The position numbers and the translations under genes are program-made. 64,000 nucleotides of DNA from Terrimonas sp. GTDB taxonomy: Bacteria; Bacteroidota; Bacteroidia; Chitinophagales; Chitinophagaceae. Below the pieces are notes generated by a model. That model worked only from the letters and a program-made list of their open reading frames with translations. It was not told the origin of the DNA and did not search any database. The stretch is from positions 186,001 through 250,000 of the forward strand of contig WGMO01000011.1 of the NCBI GenBank assembly GCA_016125075.1. Direction: 5' to 3'. Shown piece after piece: positions 9,687 to 18,667 of this stretch (position 1 is its first letter; every line of letters begins with the position of its first letter).

Positions 9687-10472
9687 CTACTGTCCCTGCA
9701 AATAATTTTCCAACGCTGCCACCATGCTGGGCATTTGGGGTTGGGGAGCAACGATACCCAATTTCAAACCGGCTTCTTCCACGGCTTTGGAAGTGTTGCT
9801 GCCAAATGCACCGATAACCGTTCCGTTCTGCCTGAATTTAGGAACATTGTCAAAAAGGCTTTTTACACTGCTGGGCGTAAACAGACAGATGATATCATAA
9901 TCGTTCTTCTGCAACACCTCTTTTACATCGTTACTTTCTGTGCGATACATGAAAGCAAGGGTAAATTCACAATTATTCTCTTTGAGCCAGGTACAGATAT
10001 CATTGTCCTGCTGGTTTTCCGAGCAGACATAGAGGAATTTCTCATTGGCCTTGTGCTTGCTGAAAGCATCAAAGAGGCTTTTATTGGAGCCATCGGCACC
10101 ATAAAATACTTTTCGCTTCCGATACAGGATAAATTTCTGCAGGTAAAGGGCAACAGCTTCCGTGATACAAAAATATTTTGTGTCCTGCGATACATTGACC
10201 TTGATCTCTTCGCAGGTTCGGAAGAAGTGATCGATCGCATTGCGGCTGGTAAAGATCACGGCCGTATAATTGGCAATATCGACTTTTTGTTTACGGAACT
10301 CTTTGGCAGGGATGGGTACCAGACGTATCAATGGATGAAAGTCCAACGTGACATTATACTTCCTAGACAACTCAAAGTACGGCGATTTTTCGCTTTCGGG
10401 TCTGGGCTGTGTGATCAGTATCTTTTTCACTTTTTCGGAGGCTCTGGTGGTTGATTCCCTGTTATTTGTCAT
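9687..10472 (-). CDS. hemD: Uroporphyrinogen-III synthase
   Basis: Cyclises hydroxymethylbilane to uroporphyrinogen III in haem, sirohaem and B12 synthesis. The 261-residue protein has the HEM4 two-domain alternation: ITQPRPESEKSPYFELSRKYN near the N-terminus, YTAVIFTSRNAIDHFF (about 69-84), a second-domain DIICLFTPSSVKSLF and the conserved VIGAFGSNTSKAVEEAGL near 220-238. Sequence conservation in this family is low, but the spacing fits well. A TACCTTTG -7 box lies upstream and a terminator follows, so it is probably monocistronic. Confidence 0.85.
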   Translation of the reverse strand: MTNNRESTTRASEKVKKILITQPRPESEKSPYFELSRKYNVTLDFHPLIRLVPIPAKEFRKQKVDIANYTAVIFTSRNAIDHFFRTCEEIKVNVSQDTKYFCITEAVALYLQKFILYRKRKVFYGADGSNKSLFDAFSKHKANEKFLYVCSENQQDNDICTWLKENNCEFTLAFMYRTESNDVKEVLQKNDYDIICLFTPSSVKSLFDNVPKFRQNGTVIGAFGSNTSKAVEEAGLKLGIVAPQPQMPSMVAALENYLQGQ

Positions 10473-10494
10473 AAGGCTCAGCTCAAAAGTTCTG

Positions 10495-10502
10495 CAAAGG
10501 TA
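10495..10502 (-). promoter_or_regulatory. Bacteroidota -7 box (TACCTTTG) for hemD
   Basis: The minus strand reads TACCTTTG, a TAnnTTTG match 22 nt upstream of the hemD ATG at 10472, within the 40-bp gap to the next gene. No -33 TTTG at the ideal distance was found. Confidence 0.45.
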
Positions 10503-10512
10503 ATGACTTCTT

Positions 10513-11445
10513 TTAAAAAACCATCAATAACAGCTTGTAAATCAGCAAAAGTGGAATTATTTCAAAGGCCAGGATATAGAGTAGAAAATGGAAAAGGTTG
10601 ACACTAACCCGGTTACGTGCTATTTGAAAAGAAAGATACAGACGATACAAGAACATAAAACCGATGCCCAGCCATGACAAGGTAAGGACTGAATTGGAAA
10701 GACCCGGTTTACAGAATATGATCAGGATAAGGCATGGCAAAAGAAAAATGCCGATCGCTTTATTGATCATAAAAACAATAAAAGTATAATCATCTGTCTG
10801 GCTGGAAAGGTTAAACAACCATCCGGCCAGCTTAAGACTTGAAAATTTAGCCAGGTAAATGATTGCCACCCCCATGCTGGCATAGAAAGTCTGGATCCAG
10901 AAATTATCGATTTTTTGAAGGCCAAAATAATTTAAGAGGTAGCTGACATAGATACCGGCTGTGATAAAAAAGAAGATATTAAGCAACAGGGAGGGGACAG
11001 GCGTCTGTATGATCTGTTCATAAAGTTGCCGCTGTTTGAGTGTTCGCCTGAAAAAGATCCGGGAAAAATCATTGAAATATTTAGGGAAGAATTGCCGGAG
11101 CAGTCCAATGATCAAAATCAAAGCTATAAAGACATAAAAAAAGGTATCCTTGCCATAATAAGCCCGTTTGGGAGCATCCTTTCGCAGTTCAACCGGCATC
11201 CTGGTTTCTTTTGCTTTTTGCAGGGAATCATTTACTGCGGCCCCTGTCTTCAGGCTATCGGGCAAAGTATCCAAAGAATCAATCCGCGTATGGACACCGG
11301 CGGAATCAGCCAAAAGGACCGGTGCGGTTGCGGAAGCGGAAACACTGTCAACGGCAACCGGTGGCAATGAGTCTGAATGGACCTGCGCCGAAAGCGGCTG
11401 CAGGATCAATAGACCAATAATTACCTGGATAATGATTCTGTTCAT
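10513..11445 (-). CDS. DUF4271 integral membrane protein
   Basis: The 310-residue product has a signal-like N-terminus (IIQVIIGLLILQPLSAQ), a disordered S/A/D-rich segment to about residue 90, then five or more membrane helices between about 100 and 310 (VFIALILIIGLLRQFFP, LLLNIFFFITAGIYVSYLL, FLLPCLILIIFC and others). This layout and the position beside hemD and upstream of gldK match the DUF4271 family of Bacteroidota. Function is unknown; the conserved neighbourhood hints at an envelope role. Confidence 0.82.
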   Translation of the reverse strand: MNRIIIQVIIGLLILQPLSAQVHSDSLPPVAVDSVSASATAPVLLADSAGVHTRIDSLDTLPDSLKTGAAVNDSLQKAKETRMPVELRKDAPKRAYYGKDTFFYVFIALILIIGLLRQFFPKYFNDFSRIFFRRTLKQRQLYEQIIQTPVPSLLLNIFFFITAGIYVSYLLNYFGLQKIDNFWIQTFYASMGVAIIYLAKFSSLKLAGWLFNLSSQTDDYTFIVFMINKAIGIFLLPCLILIIFCKPGLSNSVLTLSWLGIGFMFLYRLYLSFQIARNRVSVNLFHFLLYILAFEIIPLLLIYKLLLMVF

Positions 11446-11452
11446 GTGCCTG

Positions 11453-11460
11453 CAAAAATA
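11453..11460 (-). promoter_or_regulatory. Bacteroidota -7 box (TATTTTTG) for the DUF4271 gene
   Basis: The minus strand reads TATTTTTG, a TAnnTTTG match 7 nt upstream of the ATG at 11445. The short distance implies a very short leader. AT-rich context makes chance matches possible. Confidence 0.35.
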
Positions 11461-11499
11461 TTGAACTGGCCCTTGCCTTTTTAAATAATATTATGATCC

Positions 11500-13314
11500 T
11501 TAGAAATAATTGAGGAAACCAACATGCACTTTTGACTGCCGGAGGTTAAAAGGGATATCATCCCTTTTACCCACTGCCCAGGCAAGATTAAAGATCCCTG
11601 CTTTTGTTTCAAAGGCCATTCCCAGACCGGTACTGAGATAACTATGCTGAATAGCCGGTTTTACACTTTTATTCCCCCCGAAGCCACCATCTGTGAACAC
11701 ATAGAAATAGGAATTCTGCCCCACCAAATAACGATACTCTGCCGTGGCCACAACATACTGCGACAAATACTGGCTTTCTTCATCAAAACCCCGCAACAAC
11801 TTAAAACCACCCACCTGGAACAGTTCATTCCGGAAAATATTCTCGCTTTGAAACAAGCCACCGGTGACGGATGTTTTGAACACCCCCTGGCCCTTTAACC
11901 TGAAATAACGGGCTATCACACCCGTCACCCTTAACTGGTAGGTTTTCAACCTGACGGTATCATAGAGTTTCCCGAAATCAAAGGAAGGGTCGGCCGGATC
12001 CGACAGCTCAAGAATCTCATTGTTTTTCTTTACGTTTTTTGTTCCCACCGTACCCGTGATGTTCATCACCCATCCTTTCCTGGGGTTGTTCCGGTAGTCG
12101 GTGGTATTAATATCATATGCCACCCCAATATTCGAGGAACTGACATCAGCAATATCGGGCAACCGTTTGCTTTGGATGACGGCATAGGTATTGATGCCGC
12201 CCTGGCTGATGATTGTCTGGAAACGCTGAAAGAATATTTTTGCCGAACGCAGGTTTGTAATATCATAGCGACCGCCCAGCTGCATATTGACATTAAGAAA
12301 TGAACTGTCTTTCCGGAACATATCAAAAGAAAGGTCGAGACCCAGTGGGGAATTAAAGATATATGGGTGACGGTACAGGATATTCAGCCGGGGTGATTTG
12401 ACCTGGATTTGCTGCCAGTTAAGCCCGAAAGTCTCTCCCACTCCCAGTGCATTATGAAGATTGATATTGGCTTCACCGGTTACCAGTAATTTTTTCGAAG
12501 AAGTCTGGCTGCTATTGGGCAGGAAGCCGATCAGGAAGTTGATCTGGCTGCTTTTTTTTTGTTTTAAATGAAGGTTGAGAACGGAGCCTGTTCCCAGGAG
12601 GCTGAGATCATACGGACTTTCTTCGGTTACATAGTTGAGCTCAAGTATTCTTTTGGAGATATTCTCCAGTTTTTGTTTACTGAAATGGCTGCCGTTTTTG
12701 ATATCCAGGTAGCGCTGCAAAAAATTATTGGAGATCCGGGCATCTCCATATAAGCGGATACTGTCGATCTTATACAAAGGGCCTTTATCAATCATCAGTT
12801 CACCGGATATACTGTCATGTTTTAACTGTAGGTTGTCGAAATAAATCTTGGCAAATGGGTAACCGTTATTTTCAAGGTATTCCAGGATCCGTTCCTGGAG
12901 TGCCCTGTATTTTTGGGGGTCCAGCCATTTCCCATTATAATCGGACCTGATCCAGCCTGCGGCATCCAGCAACTGGGGATCGACCTTGTCCGTGCCGAGT
13001 CTTTGCCAGAAATAGACCTTACCGGTGTACAGCAAAACCCGGGCAGATAAGGAGTCATAAGAAAAACTGTCAACAGAGGCATTGATAAAACCCCTTGATT
13101 GCAGCAGAACAGGCAGTTTATAAATATAGGCGGTGCAGTTTTCACGGGACCTGAACTCAGTTTGCAGACCCGCTGCAGCAATCACAGCAGCTGAAACAGA
13201 ATCTGCAGGCTCAATTTGTAACCGGAAAATATCCTGGGCGGCCAGGAAATTCCCGATAACAGATCCGGCAAGAAGAAAAAACGATACCCGTATTTGCTTT
13301 TGTATTTTTGTCAT
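11500..13314 (-). CDS. Omp85/BamA-TamA-family outer-membrane protein
   Basis: A 604-residue protein with a signal peptide (FFLLAGSVIGNFLAAQ, about 11-26), POTRA-like repeats in the first half (for example GPLYKIDSIRLYGDARISNNFLQRYL near 175-200) and a C-terminal 16-strand-type barrel with the family elements GGFKLLRGFDEESQ (about 490-503) and FLNYF at the C-terminus. Omp85 proteins insert or translocate proteins or lipids at the outer membrane. It is shorter than a five-POTRA BamA and probably has two or three POTRA domains, so it is more likely a TamA- or lipid-related paralogue than the essential BamA. Divergent from hemW. Confidence 0.82.
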   Translation of the reverse strand: MTKIQKQIRVSFFLLAGSVIGNFLAAQDIFRLQIEPADSVSAAVIAAAGLQTEFRSRENCTAYIYKLPVLLQSRGFINASVDSFSYDSLSARVLLYTGKVYFWQRLGTDKVDPQLLDAAGWIRSDYNGKWLDPQKYRALQERILEYLENNGYPFAKIYFDNLQLKHDSISGELMIDKGPLYKIDSIRLYGDARISNNFLQRYLDIKNGSHFSKQKLENISKRILELNYVTEESPYDLSLLGTGSVLNLHLKQKKSSQINFLIGFLPNSSQTSSKKLLVTGEANINLHNALGVGETFGLNWQQIQVKSPRLNILYRHPYIFNSPLGLDLSFDMFRKDSSFLNVNMQLGGRYDITNLRSAKIFFQRFQTIISQGGINTYAVIQSKRLPDIADVSSSNIGVAYDINTTDYRNNPRKGWVMNITGTVGTKNVKKNNEILELSDPADPSFDFGKLYDTVRLKTYQLRVTGVIARYFRLKGQGVFKTSVTGGLFQSENIFRNELFQVGGFKLLRGFDEESQYLSQYVVATAEYRYLVGQNSYFYVFTDGGFGGNKSVKPAIQHSYLSTGLGMAFETKAGIFNLAWAVGKRDDIPFNLRQSKVHVGFLNYF

Positions 13315-13324
13315 CGCTTATCCG

Positions 13325-13332
13325 CAAAAGTA
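13325..13332 (-). promoter_or_regulatory. Bacteroidota -7 box (TACTTTTG) for the Omp85 gene
   Basis: The minus strand reads TACTTTTG, a TAnnTTTG match 10 nt upstream of the Omp85 ATG, in the 54-bp divergent gap shared with hemW. No clear -33 box was seen. Confidence 0.45.
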
Positions 13333-13368
13333 ATCAGCAGTTGTAAACAATCTAAAACCTATTCTTAG

Positions 13369-14481
13369 TTGGCTGGCATCTATATCCATATTCCATTTTG
13401 CAAACAGGCCTGTCATTATTGCAATTTTCATTTTACAACCTCTTTAAGACGTAAAAACGAACTCATCGCCGCTTTATTGAGGGAAATCGGTATTCAAAGT
13501 AATTATTTAGCACAGGAGCCGGTTGAAACGATTTATTTTGGCGGGGGCACCCCCAGCCTGCTGGAGGCGGGAGACTGTCAATCCCTGATCAGTAGCATTA
13601 AGGACTTCCACCCGGTTACAAAAAACTGCGAGATTACGATCGAGACCAACCCCGATGATATCAGTGATGAAAGGCTGCAATGCTGGAAAGCGGCCGGCAT
13701 CAACCGGCTGAGCATCGGTATACAGTCATTTCTTGACGAGGATCTTAAATGGATGAACCGGGCCCATACGGCAAAGCAGGGTTTGGAAAGCCTTGAACTG
13801 GCCCTGGCCCATTTTGAAAATATCACGGCAGACCTTATTTACGGAAGCCCTTTTTTATCGGACCCGCAATGGCAAAAAAACGTGGAGAAACTGATTTCAC
13901 TGCAGGTGCCCCATATTTCCTGTTATGCTTTGACGGTTGAACCCCAAACCCCTTTGTATAAATTAATCCGGCAGCAGCATTCGCCCGATATTGACTCCGG
14001 CAAACAGGCCCGGCAATTCTTATTATTGATGGATTGGATGGAGAAGGCGGGTTATGAACATTATGAAATATCGAATTTTTCAAAACCAGGCTTCCGGAGT
14101 AAACACAATTCCGCTTACTGGGAAGGAAAAAAATACCTGGGGCTGGGCCCATCAGCCCATTCTTTTGATGGACAGTCCCGTCAATGGAATATTGCTAACA
14201 ATAATACCTATATCCGTTCGGTGAATCTTGATATCATACCTTTTGAAAAAGAAATACTGACAGCCTCACAGCAGGTAAATGAATATATCATGATATCATT
14301 AAGGACATCCGGGGGGCTTCACCTCAATAAACTGGAAGCGGCGATCCGGGAACGACTGGTACAGGAAAGCCGGTCATATATTGAGCAGGGACTCCTGATC
14401 AACGATCAGGGGATCCTGAAACTGACAAAACAGGGAAAATTGATGGCAGACGGTATTGCCAGCGCCTTTTTCGAAGGCTAG
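13369..14481 (+). CDS. hemW: Radical SAM family haem chaperone HemW
   Basis: HemW binds haem and transfers it to target proteins; it resembles coproporphyrinogen oxidase HemN but is a chaperone. The 370 residues include the radical-SAM CxxxCxxC (C11, C15, C18), GGGTPSLL (about 59-66), ETNPDD and the HemW C-terminal domain. The start must be TTG at 13369, because the frame has a TAG at 13366-13368 directly before it and no ATG lies before the iron-sulfur motif. The stop overlaps a small minus-strand reading frame. Confidence 0.92.
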   Translation: MAGIYIHIPFCKQACHYCNFHFTTSLRRKNELIAALLREIGIQSNYLAQEPVETIYFGGGTPSLLEAGDCQSLISSIKDFHPVTKNCEITIETNPDDISDERLQCWKAAGINRLSIGIQSFLDEDLKWMNRAHTAKQGLESLELALAHFENITADLIYGSPFLSDPQWQKNVEKLISLQVPHISCYALTVEPQTPLYKLIRQQHSPDIDSGKQARQFLLLMDWMEKAGYEHYEISNFSKPGFRSKHNSAYWEGKKYLGLGPSAHSFDGQSRQWNIANNNTYIRSVNLDIIPFEKEILTASQQVNEYIMISLRTSGGLHLNKLEAAIRERLVQESRSYIEQGLLINDQGILKLTKQGKLMADGIASAFFEG

Positions 14482-14582
14482 TGGTGCCGGTGGCGGAAAT
14501 ACAGGAAAGCCTGTCTTATCACCAAGGTGAGCAGCATCAGGAAGATGGCCAGGGGACCAAAACCGCTAAAAGATACAGGCAT
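14478..14582 (-). CDS. Possible small single-pass membrane protein (34 aa)
   Basis: Between hemW and gpsA the minus strand holds a short frame, ATG at 14582 to TAG at 14478, that reads as one strongly hydrophobic helix (GPLAIFLMLLTLVIRQAFLYF) with a basic RHRHH tail. The open frame continues upstream without ATG through more hydrophobic residues (IGFIVVIKF) into the end of gpsA, so a CTG or ATT start giving about 50 residues is conceivable. It is too short for routine gene finders, and coding status is unproven. It ends 3-4 nt into the hemW stop region. Confidence 0.35.
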   Translation of the reverse strand: MPVSFSGFGPLAIFLMLLTLVIRQAFLYFRHRHH

Positions 14583-14623
14583 CGTTATAAATTTAATGAC
14601 AACAATAAAACCAATTACATCAA

Positions 14624-15667
14624 TCAGACCAGCAACTCTTCAATCCGTTTAAAGCCATCAGCGGCTTTAACATTTTCCCAAAGAATCCTGTATACTGTTT
14701 CTGCAATGGGCATTTCCGCTTTCAGTTCCTTATTGATCTCAAACACACATTTTGCCGCGTTATACCCTTCTGCCACCATATTCATTTCCAGTTGAGCTGA
14801 TTTCACCGAGTACCCCTTGCCGATCATATTGCCAAAACTCCTGTTTCGGCTAAAAAGGGAATAGCAGGTCACCAGCAGGTCACCCAAATAAACACTGGCA
14901 GCATAATTGGCGTTTTTCCGGTGGGTCACGGGGTCTTCTGCATCATGGATACCCACTTCGATATGGTGTACTCCCACTTTTCGCAGAAACCCGGCCATTT
15001 CATCCGCACTGTTGGCAATCAGTACACTGAGAAAATTATCGCCGTATTCCAACCCGTGCGCGATACCGGCTCCCAGGGCGTAGATATTCTTGAGCACGGC
15101 TGCAAACTGCACCCCGTAAACATCATTGTTTACAACCGTATTTAAGTATTCCGTTTTAAAATAGGACGCAATCGTCGCCACCCGTGTTACATCGGAACCG
15201 GAAAAAGTAAGATAGGATAGCTTTTCTGCCGCCACTTCCTCCGCATGACAGGGGCCCATGACCGTGAAATAATCATTGCCCGGGAACGCATATTCCTGCT
15301 TCAGGTAGTCGTTGATCAGCATATTGTGCCGGGGCAGTATGCCTTTTACGGCAGAGAGGATCAATTTTCCTTCCAGGTCCTTTGCTATGACGGGCAAAAA
15401 TGAATCGGTCAGGTAAGCAGAAGGGACTGCCAGTACAATCACATCAGACATTTGGATGGTCTGCCGGATATCGGTATGAAGTGATAAGAGGGAAAGATCA
15501 AAATAGGCGGTGCTGAGGTAGCTTGGATTATGATGCCGCGTTTTAATATGGTCGACCGCATTGGGATTTCGGATATACCAGTTGATGGGATGACGGTTAT
15601 CGGTAAGCAATTTTACCAATGCTGTTGCCCAACTGCCGCTCCCGATAATGCCGAATTTCAGATCCAA
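14624..15667 (-). CDS. gpsA: Glycerol-3-phosphate dehydrogenase [NAD(P)+]
   Basis: Cytoplasmic reduction of dihydroxyacetone phosphate to sn-glycerol 3-phosphate for phospholipid synthesis. The 347 residues show the Rossmann motif GIIGSGSWATAL (about 6-17), VLAVPSAYL, SAVKGIL and the catalytic-lysine region AVLKNIYALGAGIAHGLEYGDN (about 190-211). The start appears to be TTG at 15667: the frame has a stop upstream and no ATG before the Rossmann fold. A bidirectional terminator lies upstream, separating it from the efflux genes. Confidence 0.95.
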   Translation of the reverse strand: MDLKFGIIGSGSWATALVKLLTDNRHPINWYIRNPNAVDHIKTRHHNPSYLSTAYFDLSLLSLHTDIRQTIQMSDVIVLAVPSAYLTDSFLPVIAKDLEGKLILSAVKGILPRHNMLINDYLKQEYAFPGNDYFTVMGPCHAEEVAAEKLSYLTFSGSDVTRVATIASYFKTEYLNTVVNNDVYGVQFAAVLKNIYALGAGIAHGLEYGDNFLSVLIANSADEMAGFLRKVGVHHIEVGIHDAEDPVTHRKNANYAASVYLGDLLVTCYSLFSRNRSFGNMIGKGYSVKSAQLEMNMVAEGYNAAKCVFEINKELKAEMPIAETVYRILWENVKAADGFKRIEELLV

Positions 15668-15733
15668 TTCAAAATTTTTAAGCTGATCGTTTCGTTAAAA
15701 TTAATAAAGAGTTAGGGTTCACTGCAAAAAAAT

Positions 15734-15765
15734 AAAGGAGCGTCGTGGAAGACGCTCCTTTTTCT
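15734..15765 (-). terminator. Bidirectional terminator between the efflux operon and gpsA
   Basis: AAAGGAGCGTC and GACGCTCCTTT form a perfect 11-bp stem with a GTGGAA loop, flanked by T-rich sequence on the right and A7 on the left. On the minus strand it terminates the tolC-adaptor transcript, 18 bp after its stop. Confidence 0.85.
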
Positions 15766-15782
15766 ATGACGGCTGCCGTACT

Positions 15783-17150
15783 TTATTTATCAAAAAGTTT
15801 GTCCTTATCCACCACCTTAACTTTTGTCCCTTCCTTGATCGTCTTACTGACCACATTATAGGGCCCTGTCACCACTTCATCGCCCTCCTTGATCCCGCTT
15901 TTGATCTCGATATAATTGATATCCTGGATATCGGTCGTCACCACAGTTTTCCTGACGGTTCCGTCGGCCTGTATAACATAGACCACTTCTTCGAGTTCAT
16001 CGGATGCAATATCATCATTTTCGGTATCCCCGTTCATGGCCTTACTGGCTTTCTGGTCTTCTTTCTTCTTGTCATCGATCGTCTTATCGCTGCCCCGAAC
16101 CCTGGTGGTAACGGCGTTGATGGGAACTGCGAGTACATTTTCATGCCGGCTGGTCTTTATATCTGCACTGGCGTTCATACCCGGTCTAAAAGGAAATTTC
16201 CGGGGTTTGGCGGGATCGATCAGGTCACTATAGGAGGCTGGGTCCAACCGGATCCGTACTTCGTAATTGGTGACATCGTTTCCGGAGCCGAGGGCGGATG
16301 TGCTTTTCACGCTGCTGGCGATCTGTGTTACGACCCCTTTGAATTTTCGGTTATTGTAGGCATCCACTTCAATATCGGCAGAATCACCGATGCTGACCTT
16401 TATCACATCATTCTCCCCGACGTCCACCCTTATCTCCATTACCGACAGGTCAGCCACCCGCATCATCTCGGTACCAACATTGAAACTGTTACCGGCCACC
16501 CTTTCCCCTTTTTTTACGCTGAGGGATGAAATAACGCCATCCATGGGTGCCGTCAGTGTTGTCCTTCCCAGGTCCTTATTGGCCCTGGTAAGGCTGGCCT
16601 GCGCACTTTGAATTCCGGCCATGTTACCCCGGATACTCTCTTTTGCCGCATTATAATTCGCTTTTGCTGATTCGTAAGTACTTTGTGCCTGTTCAAATTC
16701 AGCCCGTGAAATCACTTTTTCATCGAATAATTGTTTTTGCCGCTGGTAGGTCCTTTCTGCCTGGTCAAGCGTGGCTTTAAGGGCATTCAACTGTGCCTCA
16801 CTGTTAGCCACAACGGCCTGTTGCTGGTTCACTGCCGCAGCAGCCTGGTCACGTTGCGTGGCATAAATATCGGCATAGATGCGGGCCAGCAGCTGGCCTT
16901 TTTTCACACTATCGCCTTCCTGTACGTTTAATTCAACCACCTCACCCGATATATCCGGGCTGATTTTCACTTCAATCTCCGGATAAATCTTGCCACTGGC
17001 ATTCACGGATTCAATGATCGTTTTCCGGGACGCCTTTTCTGCAGACACTTTCATCCCGCTATCACCACTGCCCGTTATCATCTTCCCCACCACGAGCAAC
17101 AGGATAAGCCCCACCATAACGATCAATATCCATCTAACTGTCTTATTCAT
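15783..17150 (-). CDS. Efflux periplasmic adaptor (HlyD/MacA/RND MFP family)
   Basis: Membrane-fusion protein that links an inner-membrane pump to TolC. The 455 residues have an N-terminal membrane anchor (about 5-25), a first lipoyl half (ISPDISGEVVELNVQEGDSVKKGQLLARI, about 63-91), a long alpha-hairpin coiled coil (about 95-190), the second lipoyl half (TLTAPMDGVISSLSVKKGERV) and beta-barrel and membrane-proximal domains. A charged insert (KKKEDQKASK) lies near 365-390. It follows tolC by 18 bp and is followed directly by a terminator, so its pump partner is encoded elsewhere. Confidence 0.9.
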   Translation of the reverse strand: MNKTVRWILIVMVGLILLLVVGKMITGSGDSGMKVSAEKASRKTIIESVNASGKIYPEIEVKISPDISGEVVELNVQEGDSVKKGQLLARIYADIYATQRDQAAAAVNQQQAVVANSEAQLNALKATLDQAERTYQRQKQLFDEKVISRAEFEQAQSTYESAKANYNAAKESIRGNMAGIQSAQASLTRANKDLGRTTLTAPMDGVISSLSVKKGERVAGNSFNVGTEMMRVADLSVMEIRVDVGENDVIKVSIGDSADIEVDAYNNRKFKGVVTQIASSVKSTSALGSGNDVTNYEVRIRLDPASYSDLIDPAKPRKFPFRPGMNASADIKTSRHENVLAVPINAVTTRVRGSDKTIDDKKKEDQKASKAMNGDTENDDIASDELEEVVYVIQADGTVRKTVVTTDIQDINYIEIKSGIKEGDEVVTGPYNVVSKTIKEGTKVKVVDKDKLFDK

Positions 17151-17168
17151 TGTATTTTATTTGTAGTC

Positions 17169-18599
17169 CTATAATTTGATCCCCTGGCCTTTATAAAATT
17201 CAAGCACTTTCATCTTAAACACATACTCAAACCGGGCAGATAGCTTATTGATATTGGCCCTGAACAGATTATTCTGATTCGTGATCAGGTCAATCGAATT
17301 CAGTAACCCGACCTCATACCTTTTACGGGAGTAATTCAGAGCCTTTTCGGCTGCCGCCACTGCTTTATCGGCTGCATTGAATTTCTGCAGGGCGGTAATG
17401 GCATCGGTATAGGCATTATAAATATCCTGTTTCAGGTTCCGGTTATCCAGTTCCTGCTGAAGGGCCAGGTTTTTGACATTCAGTCTTTGCTTCTCAAGAT
17501 TTGTCCGGGCCGACCTGCCGTTGAAGATCGGAACCGACAGATTAATACTAACATTGTTACTCAGGTTATCTGAGATCTGGCGGCCATATTGTTTGGAGAA
17601 GAAATCATAAGCCACCTGGTAGTTAGGAGCTATCACAGGCGTATTAGATCCCTGTACAAGCCCGATGGTGTCATTTTTTATAAAGTTGACGCCTGTCACC
17701 CTGTATTGGTTCCTGAGATTAGAATAATTGGTCTGGATACTGCCGCCCATACTGATGGAGGGGTACAGGTTTCCTTTAGCGGCTTCAGCGAATTTCCGGG
17801 CAGATTGCAACTTGAGGGTATTCACCCTTTGCTGGGGGAGGTTCACCAGGGCCAGTTGGTAAACCGCTTCGGGTTGTAATTCCGCAATAGGGTCTACGGG
17901 TATCTTCTCTACGGGTGGCGTAGTGATATCAAATGCTGTTCCGGCATCGATATTAAGGGTTGCCTTTAGCAACAAAAGGGATTTGACTTCTGTTCCGATA
18001 GCCGTTACAAGGGTCAGACTGTCCTGTGCCAGCTGTGATTGTAATTCGGCCAAATTGAGTTCGGGAAGACTACCTGCATTTACGAGTTTTTCCGTATTGT
18101 CGATCTGTGACAGGGTTTGTTCGATCTGCAGGCGGCTCAGGTTAACCTGTTCTTTTGCCAGTAAAGCCTGGAGATAGGTGGCTGCGACATTCAGGGAAAT
18201 ATCATCTTTTAATTTTTGTACCGAAGCCACTGCCGCTTCTGCCTGAAGCCGGTTACCGGCTATCCCGTTCTTCTTACTGAACCAGTTAAATATATCCACG
18301 TTGGATTGCAAACTAAATCCATTATAAAAAATGGACTCTGTAGTAAACTGGTTGGTGGTCCGGTCAATGGAACGGCCTGTATTCACACCCGCACTGGTAC
18401 CAAAGTTCAGGCTGGGTATCTGGGAAAACTTACTCTCTTTATAGGTGAGGGATTGAATCTGTGCCTGGATATCGCTTTGCCGGATGGAAATATTATTATT
18501 CAGGGCATATTCCACGCATTTCCGAAGGTCCCATTTTTCCTGTGCCTGTACAGCTCCAAAAACGAAGAAGGATACGAATAGTATTAAATTCCTTTTCAT
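17169..18599 (-). CDS. TolC-family outer-membrane efflux protein
   Basis: Outer-membrane channel-tunnel of tripartite efflux or type I export systems. The 476 residues begin with a signal peptide (LILFVSFFVFGAVQAQ) and the typical KWDLRKCVEYALNNNISIRQSDI, followed by two repeats of long amphipathic helices; the second repeat contains NVSINLSVPIFNGRSARTNLEKQRL and LNYSRKRYEVGLLNSIDLITNQN. First gene of a two-gene operon with the adaptor; a -7 box is visible upstream. Confidence 0.93.
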   Translation of the reverse strand: MKRNLILFVSFFVFGAVQAQEKWDLRKCVEYALNNNISIRQSDIQAQIQSLTYKESKFSQIPSLNFGTSAGVNTGRSIDRTTNQFTTESIFYNGFSLQSNVDIFNWFSKKNGIAGNRLQAEAAVASVQKLKDDISLNVAATYLQALLAKEQVNLSRLQIEQTLSQIDNTEKLVNAGSLPELNLAELQSQLAQDSLTLVTAIGTEVKSLLLLKATLNIDAGTAFDITTPPVEKIPVDPIAELQPEAVYQLALVNLPQQRVNTLKLQSARKFAEAAKGNLYPSISMGGSIQTNYSNLRNQYRVTGVNFIKNDTIGLVQGSNTPVIAPNYQVAYDFFSKQYGRQISDNLSNNVSINLSVPIFNGRSARTNLEKQRLNVKNLALQQELDNRNLKQDIYNAYTDAITALQKFNAADKAVAAAEKALNYSRKRYEVGLLNSIDLITNQNNLFRANINKLSARFEYVFKMKVLEFYKGQGIKL

Positions 18600-18606
18600 A
18601 ATCCCG

Positions 18607-18614
18607 CAAATTTA
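18607..18614 (-). promoter_or_regulatory. Bacteroidota -7 box (TAAATTTG) for the tolC-adaptor operon
   Basis: The minus strand reads TAAATTTG, a TAnnTTTG match 7 nt upstream of the tolC ATG. The -33 box is not clear, and the leader would be very short. Confidence 0.4.
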
Positions 18615-18667
18615 ATTCAAATCATTTGCAGAAAAGCTGAAATATGATAAACGGGCTGCTAATATTT

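Noticed and set aside
9735-10454. A 239-residue plus-strand frame opposite hemD
   Set aside because: It is antisense to the hemD frame, which has conserved motifs, and shows no family features.
14481-14795. A 104-residue plus-strand frame after hemW
   Set aside because: It overlaps the gpsA 3' end antisense, and its composition is low-complexity Q/N/K with no domain; it looks like a shadow frame.
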